Notes: generated by a model not told the origin, from the sequence alone. DNA of 64,000 bases from an uncultured Dorea sp. (GCA_910586965.1 CAJUMF010000016.1:28168-92167), one strand, 5' to 3'; positions 22,806 through 32,356 are shown, counted from the stretch's first letter. Made by a program: numbers and translations.

Positions 22806-24563
22806 ATGGGAATGTGTAAAAAACAGATGCTTTCGTTTATATTAACGCTAGCGTTAGTAGTGGGATGCTTTGCAGGTACGGGGATAACTGTGAAGGCGAC
22901 AGATGTGGGAGAAAATGTAGTTGTGTTAGCCACGGCTGTATTTGAAGATGCGCCAGTAGAAGGTGTGGAATTTGAGTTGAGGGACAATAGTAAACCGGAA
23001 GATGAGGAAGGTTATATTGTAGCAAAGATAATATCTGATGCAGAAGGAAAACTGAAATATGATATAGCAAAATTGAATGATGCTACATATACTTTGTATA
23101 TGACATCTTCAAAAGATTATGATGTGACAGATACAGAGTATAATTATAAAGTTGAATCTAAGCAGATTACTCGTGCAGGAGATAGCATGGCTCCTTCTTT
23201 GTCAGTATGGACTGGTAATGAAAATTTTAAATTTGAGCTTGAGAAAAAATCTGCACCTATAGATCCTGCGAAACAATCAATTACAATTAAACTTGTAGAT
23301 GAACCTAATGGAGAAGTGGTGACGGATCCTGCAATAAAATTGCAAGTAGTAGATTATCTTTATGAGGGTGAGGAAAATCCGTGGACGGAGGATACAGCGC
23401 TTAAAAATGGTGAATATACATATTCTGTTGGATATGAATCAGGAATAAAGGTGGTTATCTCGTTAGCTAAAGACGTAACGGGATATGAAGCAAATCCAAT
23501 TGAGTTCACTATAAATAAGGGTGTAATTGATAAGGTGATAGTAAATGGAAAAGAAACTGTTTATGACGGGACCCCACAGGAGATGGTAGTAACTCCAGTA
23601 GGTTTAACCGCTGATATTACAGATGTAACAGCCACACCGAATGAGATTCCATCCAATGGAGGCGAAGTACAACTCTCAATTACAGGTAAAGATACAACAA
23701 TAGCCAATTGGGGCGTGGATGTTCAGAGTGTAGTAAGCGGAACAGAGCAGAAACCGGGAGATAAAGCAGGACAGGCAGTTGTAGAAAAGATTACGAAGAA
23801 TGGTGCAACAGTAAAGATTTCTGCAAATGAAACAGAAGATAAGATTGATTTTACATTCTCAGTAGGACCTAAGGACGAGGATGGAAAGATTACAAAGCAG
23901 GTAAGTGTAAAAGTTACCCAGGCAGGCAAGGCACAGGGCGATAATAAACCGGAAAATCCAGATGACAACAACAAGCCCCAGAACCCGGGAGATAATAACT
24001 CGCAGGATAATAAAGATCCACAGGTTCCGGCGACAGTTAAAGTCAGCAGCATCAAGCTCAGTGCAACTTCAAAGGAAATTGCGGCAGGAAAGAAGATTAA
24101 ACTGACGACGAATGTATTTCCGGCGAATGCAACTAATAAAGCTGTCACCTATAAGAGCAGTAATACGAAGTATGCATCTGTAGATAGGACCGGAAAGGTT
24201 ACAGTGAAAAAAGCAGGCGCTGGCAAGACCGTTACGATTACAGCAACAGCAGCAGACGGTAGCGGAAAGAGCGCTTCATATAAGATCAAGATTATGAAGA
24301 GTGCTGTAAAGAGTGTAAAGGTTAAAGCTGCAAAGTCTGTAAAAGCAGGAAAGAAAGTAAAAGCAAAAGTTACGGTAAAGACAACTGGCAAAAAAGCAAA
24401 TAAGAAGCTGAAATGGACAAGCTCAAATACAAAATATGCGACAGTATCCTCAAAAGGAGTGATTAAGACAAAGAAAGCCGGAAAAGGAAAGACTGTTAAG
24501 ATTACAGCCGCTGCGACAGACGGAAGCGGAAAGAAGGGCACTGTTAAGATTAAGATTAAATAG
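22806..24563 (+). CDS. Surface protein: prealbumin-like repeat, Ig-like, two C-terminal Big_2 domains
   Basis: 585 residues. The signal peptide (CKKQMLSFILTLALVVGCFA, ending near VKATD) is almost the same as that of the protein at 17575. Residues about 38-145 look like a SpaA/prealbumin fold (EGVEFELRD, EGKLKYDIAKLNDATYTLYM). An Ig-like section shares ATPNEIPSNGGEVQLSITG with the 17575 protein (ATPSEIPTSGGVVQLKVEG). An Asn/Asp/Pro linker (about 385-405) leads to the lysine-rich tandem Big_2 end (about 415-585). No sortase motif. Likely an adhesin or surface-layer-type protein under G9 promoter control. Confidence 0.83.
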   Translation: MGMCKKQMLSFILTLALVVGCFAGTGITVKATDVGENVVVLATAVFEDAPVEGVEFELRDNSKPEDEEGYIVAKIISDAEGKLKYDIAKLNDATYTLYMTSSKDYDVTDTEYNYKVESKQITRAGDSMAPSLSVWTGNENFKFELEKKSAPIDPAKQSITIKLVDEPNGEVVTDPAIKLQVVDYLYEGEENPWTEDTALKNGEYTYSVGYESGIKVVISLAKDVTGYEANPIEFTINKGVIDKVIVNGKETVYDGTPQEMVVTPVGLTADITDVTATPNEIPSNGGEVQLSITGKDTTIANWGVDVQSVVSGTEQKPGDKAGQAVVEKITKNGATVKISANETEDKIDFTFSVGPKDEDGKITKQVSVKVTQAGKAQGDNKPENPDDNNKPQNPGDNNSQDNKDPQVPATVKVSSIKLSATSKEIAAGKKIKLTTNVFPANATNKAVTYKSSNTKYASVDRTGKVTVKKAGAGKTVTITATAADGSGKSASYKIKIMKSAVKSVKVKAAKSVKAGKKVKAKVTVKTTGKKANKKLKWTSSNTKYATVSSKGVIKTKKAGKGKTVKITAAATDGSGKKGTVKIKIK

Positions 24564-24577
24564 CTAGCTATGCAAGA

Positions 24578-24619
24578 CCGCTGCATCTATCTGCGACGCA
24601 GGTAAATGCGGCGGTTTTT
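24578..24619 (+). terminator. Hairpin terminator, possibly leaky
   Basis: CCGCTGCAT (24578-24586) pairs with ATGCGGCGG (24606-24614), with an inner CTGCG/CGCAG stem and TTTTTA after. It separates two surface-protein genes only 74 bp apart, so read-through would link the second to promoter 2. Confidence 0.65.
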
Positions 24620-24637
24620 AACACAGAAAGGAGTAGT

Positions 24638-27600
24638 ATGAAAGCAGGAAAGATAAAAAGACTTATTGCCACTGCATTAGCTGCAGTGCTGGTAGCAACA
24701 GGAAGTATGTCTGCCGTCATAACGTCTGAAGCTAACAATTGTGGCGGATTGATAGAAGAAGATTTGTGGGATCCGGGGGATGATGAAGTCGTTCAAGACC
24801 CGATTCTTCATTGGGCGATTCGGTCATCAATTAATGCGATTAAGACAAGACCCGGAATCAAGCTTACCAGCGATATCGTAGGGACGGTGAAGGAGATATC
24901 CTATTCACTGTGTGCACATCCAGGAGATTTCAAAGACTGGGATCAGCCCTATTGGATAGACAGCTTAGAGGGATTACAGTATGCATCTTCATTGACTTCT
25001 CTTGAGATAAGCTATACGCAGAATGTAGAAAAGGAAAATGGAGAAATAGAGAGACTTGATGATCTGACACCTATTTCTGATCTGACGCAATTAACCAGAC
25101 TGATATTAATGCAGGATGGGATTAGAGATATTGGTTCGCTGGGAAAATTGACGAATCTGAGAGAGTTGAACTTGAGCGGCAATCATGAAATAAGTGACAT
25201 ATCTGTTGTGGGAAATATGAAAAAGCTTGAAATGCTTACGCTTAAAACAAATAATATTACGGATGTCAGCATGATTTCAGGTTTAGAAAAGCTCGTAAGT
25301 CTGGAAATATCAAATAACCAGATTTCTGCGCTGCCTGACATCAGCAAGCTCAATAACCTGGAGTTTCTTTATGCAGCGTCAAACAACCTGACCAATGAAG
25401 ATGTAAAGAAGATTGGCGAGAAAAAGGAATTAAAAGAGTTGAACTTACAAGGCAATCCTAGAATCACTGATTTAAAGCCGTTAGCGGATCTTATATTTCT
25501 TGATAAAGATCAAACATTTTTTAATGATGAGTTAAAAGGCGAAAAAGAGAATCTTTTCGCAGCTATAGGGGTAAATAAACTATTTAATAAATTCAGCATC
25601 AATAATATGCAGGCTTCGGATCTTCCGAACGTAGAGAAAGCGCTGAAAGCCTATGATGAACTGACCCAGGAGCAGAAAGCGTATCTTGATGAAGGCAGGA
25701 TACAGGCGGTCCGGTCTAATAAAGAGCTGGTGAGCAATGGTCAGCCTCCAGAATTTTATGAAGAATACGACGGAGATGGAGAAACCAGGCCTGTGTTAGA
25801 CCGTATGGAAATAACGGTTGTTGACAAAAATGGAAAACCAATGCCGGGAGTCAAGTTTGAAAGACAGGCAAGAGTTACGATAGGAGAATTTGTGACAGAC
25901 AAAGACGGAGTTATGGAGATTATGCATAGACCGGACAGCGATCACTATACCCAGACCGTAACTTTGGCCGATGAAGAGTTGATAAGTAAAGGCTATGTGT
26001 CAATCCCCAAAAAGTTCGAGTATGAGACAAGAAATTTCAAAACATATATCGTTAATAACAAACGTGTTACAGGCCATGAACAGCATAAGATCATGCTTGT
26101 GTTGGAGAATGAGTATATTGATAAGACTCAGTTAAAAGAAGCATTGGAGAGCGCGAAGGCGGTAGGAGAAGATTACAAGTATACAAAAGATACTTATAAG
26201 ACGTACCTGAATGCATTGAAGGCAGCGCAATCCGCATATGAAGACACGGAAGCATCAAAAGAAGCAGTTGATACTGCTGCGGCAAATTTAAAAAATGCCA
26301 TCGATTCCTTAAAAGTAGCAGACGAGTTGACAAAATTAAAGCTGATTGTAAAAGATCAGAATGGAAATGCATTTACAAGAGCATTTAAGTTCCAGATCTA
26401 TGAGACAGGGACAAAGAAAAATGCGTGGAACGGGTATTCAGATGCAGAAATGGGAATCGCATATTTAGAGCCGGGCTATATAGGAGCCGGGGAATGGACA
26501 GTAGATGCATGTTACGAGGAGCCGTATACGATAGATACTTTTAATGTGACGGTTGCGGTAAGGAGTGATGGACAAAGGTACTATAAGGCTGTTGATTCTA
26601 AGGATGTAAAGGCTGATTTTGAAAAGGAAGTTACAGTAAAAGCGCTGCCAGGAGGAGCCGCAGATAAGGATGCGGAGAGAAAGCCCGACAGTACCGTTCT
26701 GAAGAAACGTCTGAAAGAAGCGCAAGGATATAAGCCAGGCGAGTTTACGGATAAGTCCTTTAAAAATCTGCAGGCGGCAATCCAGGAAGCGGAGACGGCT
26801 GTAGCTAAGGCGGGCGCCACTCAGGAAGATTATAATGCGGCTGCCGCAAAGCTCAAGAAGGCAATCGAAGAGCTGGGAGAACCAGCCAATACAGTTGAAC
26901 TGGAATTGGCATTGGAGAGATATGCCGAGTACGGAAAAGAATACTATACGGCAGACACATGGGCAAAGTATCAGGCTGAGTATGAATCTGCAAGAAGACT
27001 GTACAGGGACAGTGAAGCCACCCAGAAACAGGTAGATGAAGCACTTTCAAGGCTGAATGCGGCGGAGAAAGCACTGAAAATGAACAGAACCGTGCTTCAG
27101 GAGATGTTAGAAGCTGCAAAGGAACTGAAAGAAGAAGATTATATAAGCGGGTACGAGGAGCTGCAGGGAGCAATCGCAGAGGCCCAGGAGATATGTGATA
27201 ATATTAACCGCGCAGAAGAGACGAAAGTAAAAGCAGCATTGAAAAGATTGCAGGATGCGATGGACGCGCTGCAAAAGCGAACTCCGGGAAAACCAGGACA
27301 ATCCGAAAAGCCGGGACAGTCCGAAGAAAAGAAGCCGCAGACACCGACGGTGAAGCCTGTCAAAGTTACAAAGATAAGCATAACCGGATTATCCAATAAG
27401 ATTGCTCAAGGCAAAAAAGTGGCTTTGAAAGCGACAGTATCTCCATCGAACGCAACGAACAAAAAAGTAACATGGAAATCCAGCAATACGAAAGTTGCGA
27501 CTGTCAATTCCAAAGGTGTTGTGACGCTCAAGAAGAAATCCGGCGGAAAGAAAGTGACGATCACTGCAACGGCAGCCGATGGAAGCAAGGTAACAGGAAG

Positions 27601-27883
27601 TTATAAAATCACTTCTATGAAAAACTCCGTAAAGAAGGTAAGTATCTCGGGGGCCAAGTCTGTGAAAGCAGGCAAGAGTATGAAATTAAAAGCAAAGGTT
27701 CAAGCATCTAAGGGTGCAAATAAAAAAGTGTCATGGACCAGCAGCAATAAAAAATATGCGTCTGTATCCGCGTCAGGAAAAGTAAAGACCTACAAGGCCG
27801 GTAAAGGCAAGAAAGTAAAGATTACCGCAAAGGCAACAGACGGAAGCGGAAAGAAAAAAACCGTGACAATTAAGATCAAGTAG
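24638..27883 (+). CDS. Internalin-like LRR surface protein with FIVAR repeats and C-terminal Big_2 pair
   Basis: 1081 residues. A signal peptide (about 1-31) precedes an internalin-type LRR block (about 115-300; repeats such as LTNLRELNLSGN, KKLEMLTLKTN, LKELNLQGNPRITDL). A prealbumin-like domain follows (KPMPGVKFERQARV near 400), then FIVAR-type helical repeats (about 485-550, 690-745 and 750-875; the motif AxxxLxxAxxxLK recurs), a second SpaA-like stretch, a Gly/Pro/Ser linker (about 882-900) and the lysine-rich Big_2 pair (about 910-1081). It is probably a host- or glycan-binding adhesin. No promoter of its own was seen in the 74-bp gap; AAAGGAGT is the ribosome site. Confidence 0.85.
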   Translation: MKAGKIKRLIATALAAVLVATGSMSAVITSEANNCGGLIEEDLWDPGDDEVVQDPILHWAIRSSINAIKTRPGIKLTSDIVGTVKEISYSLCAHPGDFKDWDQPYWIDSLEGLQYASSLTSLEISYTQNVEKENGEIERLDDLTPISDLTQLTRLILMQDGIRDIGSLGKLTNLRELNLSGNHEISDISVVGNMKKLEMLTLKTNNITDVSMISGLEKLVSLEISNNQISALPDISKLNNLEFLYAASNNLTNEDVKKIGEKKELKELNLQGNPRITDLKPLADLIFLDKDQTFFNDELKGEKENLFAAIGVNKLFNKFSINNMQASDLPNVEKALKAYDELTQEQKAYLDEGRIQAVRSNKELVSNGQPPEFYEEYDGDGETRPVLDRMEITVVDKNGKPMPGVKFERQARVTIGEFVTDKDGVMEIMHRPDSDHYTQTVTLADEELISKGYVSIPKKFEYETRNFKTYIVNNKRVTGHEQHKIMLVLENEYIDKTQLKEALESAKAVGEDYKYTKDTYKTYLNALKAAQSAYEDTEASKEAVDTAAANLKNAIDSLKVADELTKLKLIVKDQNGNAFTRAFKFQIYETGTKKNAWNGYSDAEMGIAYLEPGYIGAGEWTVDACYEEPYTIDTFNVTVAVRSDGQRYYKAVDSKDVKADFEKEVTVKALPGGAADKDAERKPDSTVLKKRLKEAQGYKPGEFTDKSFKNLQAAIQEAETAVAKAGATQEDYNAAAAKLKKAIEELGEPANTVELELALERYAEYGKEYYTADTWAKYQAEYESARRLYRDSEATQKQVDEALSRLNAAEKALKMNRTVLQEMLEAAKELKEEDYISGYEELQGAIAEAQEICDNINRAEETKVKAALKRLQDAMDALQKRTPGKPGQSEKPGQSEEKKPQTPTVKPVKVTKISITGLSNKIAQGKKVALKATVSPSNATNKKVTWKSSNTKVATVNSKGVVTLKKKSGGKKVTITATAADGSKVTGSYKITSMKNSVKKVSISGAKSVKAGKSMKLKAKVQASKGANKKVSWTSSNKKYASVSASGKVKTYKAGKGKKVKITAKATDGSGKKKTVTIKIK

Positions 27884-27897
27884 GTTATTCTGCTTAT

Positions 27898-27937
27898 AAG
27901 ACTCAGAGGAATGAATTCATTCTTTTGGGTCTTTTTT
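27898..27937 (+). terminator. Rho-independent terminator
   Basis: AAGACTCAGAGGAATGAA pairs with TTCATTCTTTTGGGTCTT, followed by T residues. Confidence 0.75.
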
Positions 27938-27989
27938 AATGTCAATGAAATGGAAAACAAAATAAATAAAAATAATACAACATAAATTA

Positions 27990-28018
27990 TTGACAAAACA
28001 ATATAAAACAAATAAAAT
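27990..28018 (+). promoter_or_regulatory. Predicted promoter of the microcompartment operon
   Basis: TTGACA (27990-27995), 17 bases, TAAAAT (28013-28018), in AT-rich DNA with repeated ACAAATAAA-like words. The same TTGACA-17-TAAAAT arrangement precedes the sugar transporter at 33568. Confidence 0.7.
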
Positions 28019-28061
28019 TATGTATAAACAAATGAAATACAATAAAAGGAGGTGAAAGTAT

Positions 28062-29021
28062 ATGGTTACGATTCAAGGAGAGAAATTTATGACAGATTTT
28101 GAGGCAAAAAGGGCAATCCTTGATGTGGGCAGACGGATGTATGACAAAGGTTTCGTAGCTGCGAATGATGGCAACATAAGCTGTAAGGTCGGGCCGCGCA
28201 CACTTTGGACAACGCCGACGGGTGTCTCCAAGGGGTTTATGACCCAGGATATGCTTGTGAAGATGAATCTGGACGGTAAAGTCTTAATGGGAAAGATGAA
28301 ACCCTCGTCAGAGGTAAAAATGCATCTTCGGGTATACGAGGAGAATCCTGGACTTAAAGCAGTGGTTCATGCACATCCGCCGGTGGCGACAAGCTTTGCG
28401 ATTGCGGGGATCAGTCTGGACAGTGCGATTCTTACCGAGGCGGTTATGGGGCTTGGCTCTATACCTATTGCAAGATATGCCACTCCGGGAACCCAGGAAG
28501 TGCCGGATTCCGTTGCACCGTTTGTAAACACTCATAACGGCGTGCTGCTTGCGAATCACGGGGCCCTGACATGGGGAGGCGATATCTATCAGGCATTTTA
28601 CAGGCTGGAGTCTGTGGAGTATTACGCTATGATTCTTATGTATACGGGTAATATAATCGGCAGACAGAACATTTTGTCCTGCAGTCAGGTAAACAAGCTT
28701 TTGGATATCAGGAAAAAGCTCGGCATCACAAGCGGAGGGGTTCCGCCCTGCGCAGCCTGTGAGACCAATGACAGAGATATAGTGACATCGGATGATATCA
28801 GGCCTCTGGAACCGGTAGAGCTCTTACGGACCGGGCAGGCATCACACACACTAAAAGGTGTAACGCCTCTTGTAAAGCCAGGAGATACATGCCCTGTCCG
28901 GACGGATGCCGCTGCCGGGGAAAAGTCCGGCGCCGAGACAGGCGGCAGGACGAAGGAAGGGCTCATTGCAGAGGTGGTGCGCAGAGTAGTGGAAGAACTG
29001 GAAGCAGGAGGAGCAGTATGA
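28062..29021 (+). CDS. Class II aldolase with C-terminal encapsulation-type tail (BMC)
   Basis: 319 residues. Residues 1-215 are a FucA-like class II aldolase: NDGNISCKVG, PSSEVKMHLRVYE (catalytic Glu region), VVHAHPPVATSFA and LLANHGALTWGG (zinc-binding His). Such enzymes split ketose-1-phosphates into DHAP plus lactaldehyde or glycolaldehyde. A long extension follows (about 215-319) with a cysteine pair PPCAACE, a flexible Gly/Ala/Thr stretch and an amphipathic end LIAEVVRRVVEELEAGG, the form of a microcompartment encapsulation peptide. First gene of the BMC operon; its product would feed the aldehyde dehydrogenase inside the shell. GGAGGTGAAAG supports the ATG at 28062; 28089 also has a possible site. 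Confidence 0.85.
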   Translation: MVTIQGEKFMTDFEAKRAILDVGRRMYDKGFVAANDGNISCKVGPRTLWTTPTGVSKGFMTQDMLVKMNLDGKVLMGKMKPSSEVKMHLRVYEENPGLKAVVHAHPPVATSFAIAGISLDSAILTEAVMGLGSIPIARYATPGTQEVPDSVAPFVNTHNGVLLANHGALTWGGDIYQAFYRLESVEYYAMILMYTGNIIGRQNILSCSQVNKLLDIRKKLGITSGGVPPCAACETNDRDIVTSDDIRPLEPVELLRTGQASHTLKGVTPLVKPGDTCPVRTDAAAGEKSGAETGGRTKEGLIAEVVRRVVEELEAGGAV

Positions 29022-30436
29022 ACATAGATGCAAAGGAAATCGAACTTATCGTGCAGCAGGTGCTGGAGAATATAAATGCAGAGTCCTTAAAGTTCCCAAG
29101 GCCCTGCGGCGGCGAGGACGGTGTATTTGAGTGTGTGGAGGAAGCTATAGAAGCGTCGTATCAGGCACAGCGCAGATGGGTGAAGGAGTATAATCTTGAG
29201 GACAGAAAGCGTATAATCGCAGCAATCCGCACGGTGTCGGAGGAGCACGCAAAAGAATTGGCGAAGATGGTGCGGGATGAGACCGGTATGGGCCGCTATG
29301 AGGATAAAGTACAGAAACATCTGGCGGTTATAAGAAAAACACCTGGGGTGGAATGCCTTGTGACGGATGCCGTTTCAGGAGATGAGGGGCTTATGATCGA
29401 GGAATGCGCACCCTTTGGGGTGATTGGCGCGATTACTCCCTCAACTAACCCAACAGAAACGATTATCAATAATACGATCAGCATGATCGCAGGCGGCAAT
29501 ACTGTCGTATTTAATGTACATCCCGGAGCAAAAGAGTGCTGCGCGTATTGTCTCAGATTATTACATAAAACAATTGTGGAAAACGGCGGTCCGGCTAACC
29601 TCATTACCATGCAGAGGAATCCTTCGATGGAAGCGGTAAATAAGATCACGGCAAGCCCAAGAATCCGCCTGATGGCCGGGACAGGCGGCATGGGAATGGT
29701 AGATGCCCTTCTTCGTTCCGGCAAGAAGACCATCGGTGCCGGTGCGGGAAATCCGCCGGTAATTGTGGATGATACAGCAGATATCGCTCATGCGGCAAAG
29801 GAAATCTACAGAGGCGCTTCTTTTGATAATAACCTGCTTTGCCTGGCGGAAAAGGAAGTATTTGTTATGGAATCTGAGGCAGAGCAGCTTATTGATGCGC
29901 TGCAAAAGGAAGGGGCGTTCCTGCTCGATTCAAGGCAGATGGAAGCGGTCACTGCATTTGCCATGGTCAATAAGGGCGGAAGCTTTCAGGTCAACAAGAA
30001 ATGGGTCGGAAAGGATGCCTCTCTTTTCCTTGAGGAAATCGGGATTCATGGTCATAAGGACACACGGCTTCTGATTTGTGAGACAGATTCCGGACACCCG
30101 TTTGTTCAGGTGGAGCAGCTCATGCCGGTGCTTCCCATCGTAAGATGCCGTACTTTTGAAGAGTGTGTGGACCTTGCGGTTTCAGCGGAAGGCGGAAACA
30201 GGCACACATCTTCTATCTTTTCAAAGAATGTAGATCGCATGACGGTGTTTGGAAAAGAGATTGAGACAACCATCTATACCAAGAACGGTGCGACTTTAAG
30301 AGGAATCGGGATTGGCGGCGAGGGCCACACGACGATGACGATTGCCGGACCGACAGGTGAAGGGCTTACCTGTGCAAGAAGCTTCACGAGAAGGCGCAGG
30401 TGTATGCTTTCGGAAGGCGGTCTCAGGATCATATAA
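29018..30436 (+). CDS. pduP: CoA-acylating aldehyde dehydrogenase, PduP/EutE-like
   Basis: 472 residues. The N-terminal helix IDAKEIELIVQQVLENI is a typical encapsulation peptide, followed by a linker and the aldehyde dehydrogenase fold. FGVIGAITPSTNPTETIINN marks the cofactor region and FDNNLLCLAEKE holds the catalytic Cys at residue 275. It converts the aldehyde released by the aldolase to acyl-CoA with NAD+. Its ATG overlaps the aldolase stop (ATGA), indicating coupled translation. Starts upstream of 29018 in this frame would overlap the aldolase coding region and lack a ribosome site. Confidence 0.92.
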   Translation: MNIDAKEIELIVQQVLENINAESLKFPRPCGGEDGVFECVEEAIEASYQAQRRWVKEYNLEDRKRIIAAIRTVSEEHAKELAKMVRDETGMGRYEDKVQKHLAVIRKTPGVECLVTDAVSGDEGLMIEECAPFGVIGAITPSTNPTETIINNTISMIAGGNTVVFNVHPGAKECCAYCLRLLHKTIVENGGPANLITMQRNPSMEAVNKITASPRIRLMAGTGGMGMVDALLRSGKKTIGAGAGNPPVIVDDTADIAHAAKEIYRGASFDNNLLCLAEKEVFVMESEAEQLIDALQKEGAFLLDSRQMEAVTAFAMVNKGGSFQVNKKWVGKDASLFLEEIGIHGHKDTRLLICETDSGHPFVQVEQLMPVLPIVRCRTFEECVDLAVSAEGGNRHTSSIFSKNVDRMTVFGKEIETTIYTKNGATLRGIGIGGEGHTTMTIAGPTGEGLTCARSFTRRRRCMLSEGGLRII

Positions 30437-30453
30437 GGGAGGTGGGGGCTTAA

Positions 30454-31131
30454 GTGGCAGTGGGTTTTCTGGAATGTGCCGGATTCGGGACAGTGCTGTA
30501 TGCTATGGATAAAGCGTGTAAGGCGGCGGCAATAGAGATCATCGGCATAGACACGATCAATCCCAAGGATGCGAAAGCTTTCATCCCGCTTACGGCGCAG
30601 GCAAAGTTTGAAGGCGGGACAGATGATGTGAAGGCAGCTTGCGAGTACGCGAGACGGGCGGCATTAGAACTGGCAAAGCCTGAAGACGTGCTGACGGAAA
30701 TCATCGAGCGTCCTTTTGAAGGGACAAAAAAGCTGGCGCGGATAACAAAAACAGAGTTAAGAAGAATAAAGCATGAGAAGGCTCCGGCTGCTGTAGGGGT
30801 TTTGGAAATCAGCTATTTTTCAAACACAATCGTAGCAGTTGATCATGCCTTAAAAACGGCAGATGTGAAAATTGTAAGCTGTCATAAAAAACTCGGTGGG
30901 AAGATGTGCCATACCGTGCTGGCAGGAATGACATCGGAGGTGCAGGCGGCTGTGGAGGCGGTAAAAGAAGCCGGCCGGCTTATCGGGGAACAGAACATAA
31001 AAACTGCAGTAGTCATATGCAGCCCGCATCCGGAAATAAAAAAAATATTAAATATGAACAAAAAAAGAATACAAGGAGGAACAGTAACATGGCAGAAACA
31101 ACAGGAACAAAAAGAGGTATGCTTGCATTAG
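30454..31131 (+). CDS. BMC-T tandem-domain shell protein
   Basis: 225 residues with two BMC domains: residues 1-95 (VGFLECAGFGTVLYAMDKAC) and about 108-195 (AVGVLEISYFSNTIVAVDHA, then KLGGKMCHTVLAGMTSEVQA). Tandem BMC proteins form pseudohexameric trimers in the shell and may carry larger pores. Start is GTG at 30454 after GGAGGTGGG. The C-terminus runs on for about 25 residues (NKKRIQGGTVTWQKQQEQKE) over the ribosome site and first codons of the BMC-H gene, a 43-bp overlap. This tail is unlike normal BMC-T ends; it may be a coupling device or a recent frameshift. Confidence 0.88.
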   Translation: MAVGFLECAGFGTVLYAMDKACKAAAIEIIGIDTINPKDAKAFIPLTAQAKFEGGTDDVKAACEYARRAALELAKPEDVLTEIIERPFEGTKKLARITKTELRRIKHEKAPAAVGVLEISYFSNTIVAVDHALKTADVKIVSCHKKLGGKMCHTVLAGMTSEVQAAVEAVKEAGRLIGEQNIKTAVVICSPHPEIKKILNMNKKRIQGGTVTWQKQQEQKEVCLH

Positions 31132-31391
31132 GAATGATTGAAACAAGGGGTCTTACGGCGTCTATCGAGGCGGCTGATGCAATGTTAAAATCAGCGGATG
31201 TAGAGCTTGTAGGGACAGAGAAGATTGGCTCCGGCCTGGTAACAGTTATGGTACAGGGAGATGTAGGCGCGGTAAAGGCGGCTACCGAAGCAGGACAGGA
31301 AGCGGCTTCGAGAATCGGTGAGCTTGTGGCGGCTCATGTGATCCCAAGGCCTCACAGCTCTGTTGGAGAGATACTTCCGTATATCAAATAA
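31089..31391 (+). CDS. BMC-H hexameric shell protein, PduA/EutM-like
   Basis: 100 residues of one BMC domain: GMLALGMIETRGLTASIEAA, the pore loop KIGSG at residues 45-49 (as in PduA), and VQGDVGAVKAATEAGQEAA. The end IPRPHSSVGEILP matches canonical BMC-H proteins. This is the only BMC-H in the operon, so it should form the main facets of the shell. AAGGAGGAACAG gives a strong ribosome site inside the 3' end of the BMC-T gene. Confidence 0.93.
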   Translation: MAETTGTKRGMLALGMIETRGLTASIEAADAMLKSADVELVGTEKIGSGLVTVMVQGDVGAVKAATEAGQEAASRIGELVAAHVIPRPHSSVGEILPYIK

Positions 31392-31411
31392 TAGACAGAT
31401 GAGGAGAAAAG

Positions 31412-32068
31412 ATGGTGGACAGAGAGGAATTGATTGAAAAGATAACGGTCCGGATAATAGAAAATTTAAAAAGACTGAGCGAAGATCCCTTTCAGGTTCC
31501 GGTCGGTGTTTCGGCCAGACACGTCCATCTTGCGAGAGAACATGTGGAGCTTTTGTTTGGCAGAGGATATGAGCTGACTCCCCTGAAAGCCCTGAGTCAG
31601 AAAGATCAGTTTGCGTGTGCGGAGCAAGTAGACCTGATCGGACCAAGAGGAGAGCTTAAGAAGGTAAGGATCCTGGGCCCTGAGAGAAAAGACACTCAGA
31701 TAGAGCTGTCGTCCGGAGACAGCAGGGCCTTAGGGCTCTCGCCTCCGGTAAGGACTTCCGGAGATGTGGCAGGAACACCGGGACTTCTTATGAGAGGTCC
31801 CGGGGGTGAGGTGATGCTTGAGAGCGGTGTTATCATTGCTGACAGACATATCCATATGACTCCGGAGGATGCCAGATGGTTTGGGGTTTCAGAAAAAGAG
31901 CGGGTAAGTGTCTGTATCAAAGGTCCAAGGGGCGGGGTGCTTGATAACGTGGTGATAAGAGTAAGTGAGAGTGCAAGGCTGGATTTCCATGTGGATACCG
32001 ATGATGCCAATGCATTTCAGCTCGTCCAGGGTCAGTGGGTAAGCATGAGAAAGGAAGGAACCATATGA
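31412..32068 (+). CDS. pduL: Phosphate propanoyltransferase PduL
   Basis: 218 residues with an N-terminal amphipathic helix (ELIEKITVRIIENLKRL) as encapsulation peptide. Two PduL barrels follow, with the metal-binding motifs VGVSARHVHLAREHVE near 30 and IIADRHIHMTPEDARWFGV near 140. It swaps CoA for phosphate on the acyl-CoA, recycling CoA inside the shell and giving an acyl-phosphate for ATP synthesis. The stop overlaps the next ATG by four bases (ATGA). Confidence 0.93.
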   Translation: MVDREELIEKITVRIIENLKRLSEDPFQVPVGVSARHVHLAREHVELLFGRGYELTPLKALSQKDQFACAEQVDLIGPRGELKKVRILGPERKDTQIELSSGDSRALGLSPPVRTSGDVAGTPGLLMRGPGGEVMLESGVIIADRHIHMTPEDARWFGVSEKERVSVCIKGPRGGVLDNVVIRVSESARLDFHVDTDDANAFQLVQGQWVSMRKEGTI

Positions 32069-32325
32069 TTTTAGGGACGGTAAAAGGAACGGTAGTTTCT
32101 ACAAGAAAATGCAGCAATCTGGTAGGCTTTAAACTGTTGCTTGTGGAGCCATTTTACGGAAATAAAAAAGATATTATCGTAGCGGCGGATTCCATAGGTG
32201 CCGGAATCGGGGAACTGGTCCTTATTACGACGGATGAAACAACACAACATGCTCTGGAAAGGTCAGCGCCGATTGATGCATATGTTGTAGGAATTGTAGA
32301 TTCTCCTCCCCAGATAGGGAGATAG
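32065..32325 (+). CDS. BMC-P pentameric vertex protein (EutN/CcmL family)
   Basis: 86 residues: ILGTVKGTVVSTRKCSNLVG, a FKLLLVEP strand, VAADSIGAGIGELVLITT and a final AYVVGIVDSPP are the EutN/CcmL signatures. Pentamers cap the shell vertices. It is the only BMC-P gene, so operon shell content is one T, one H and one P. Start overlaps the PduL stop; GGAAGGAA is its ribosome site. Confidence 0.93.
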   Translation: MILGTVKGTVVSTRKCSNLVGFKLLLVEPFYGNKKDIIVAADSIGAGIGELVLITTDETTQHALERSAPIDAYVVGIVDSPPQIGR

Positions 32326-32356
32326 ATGCAGGGCGCGGTAAAGCGAGGTGAAGGAA

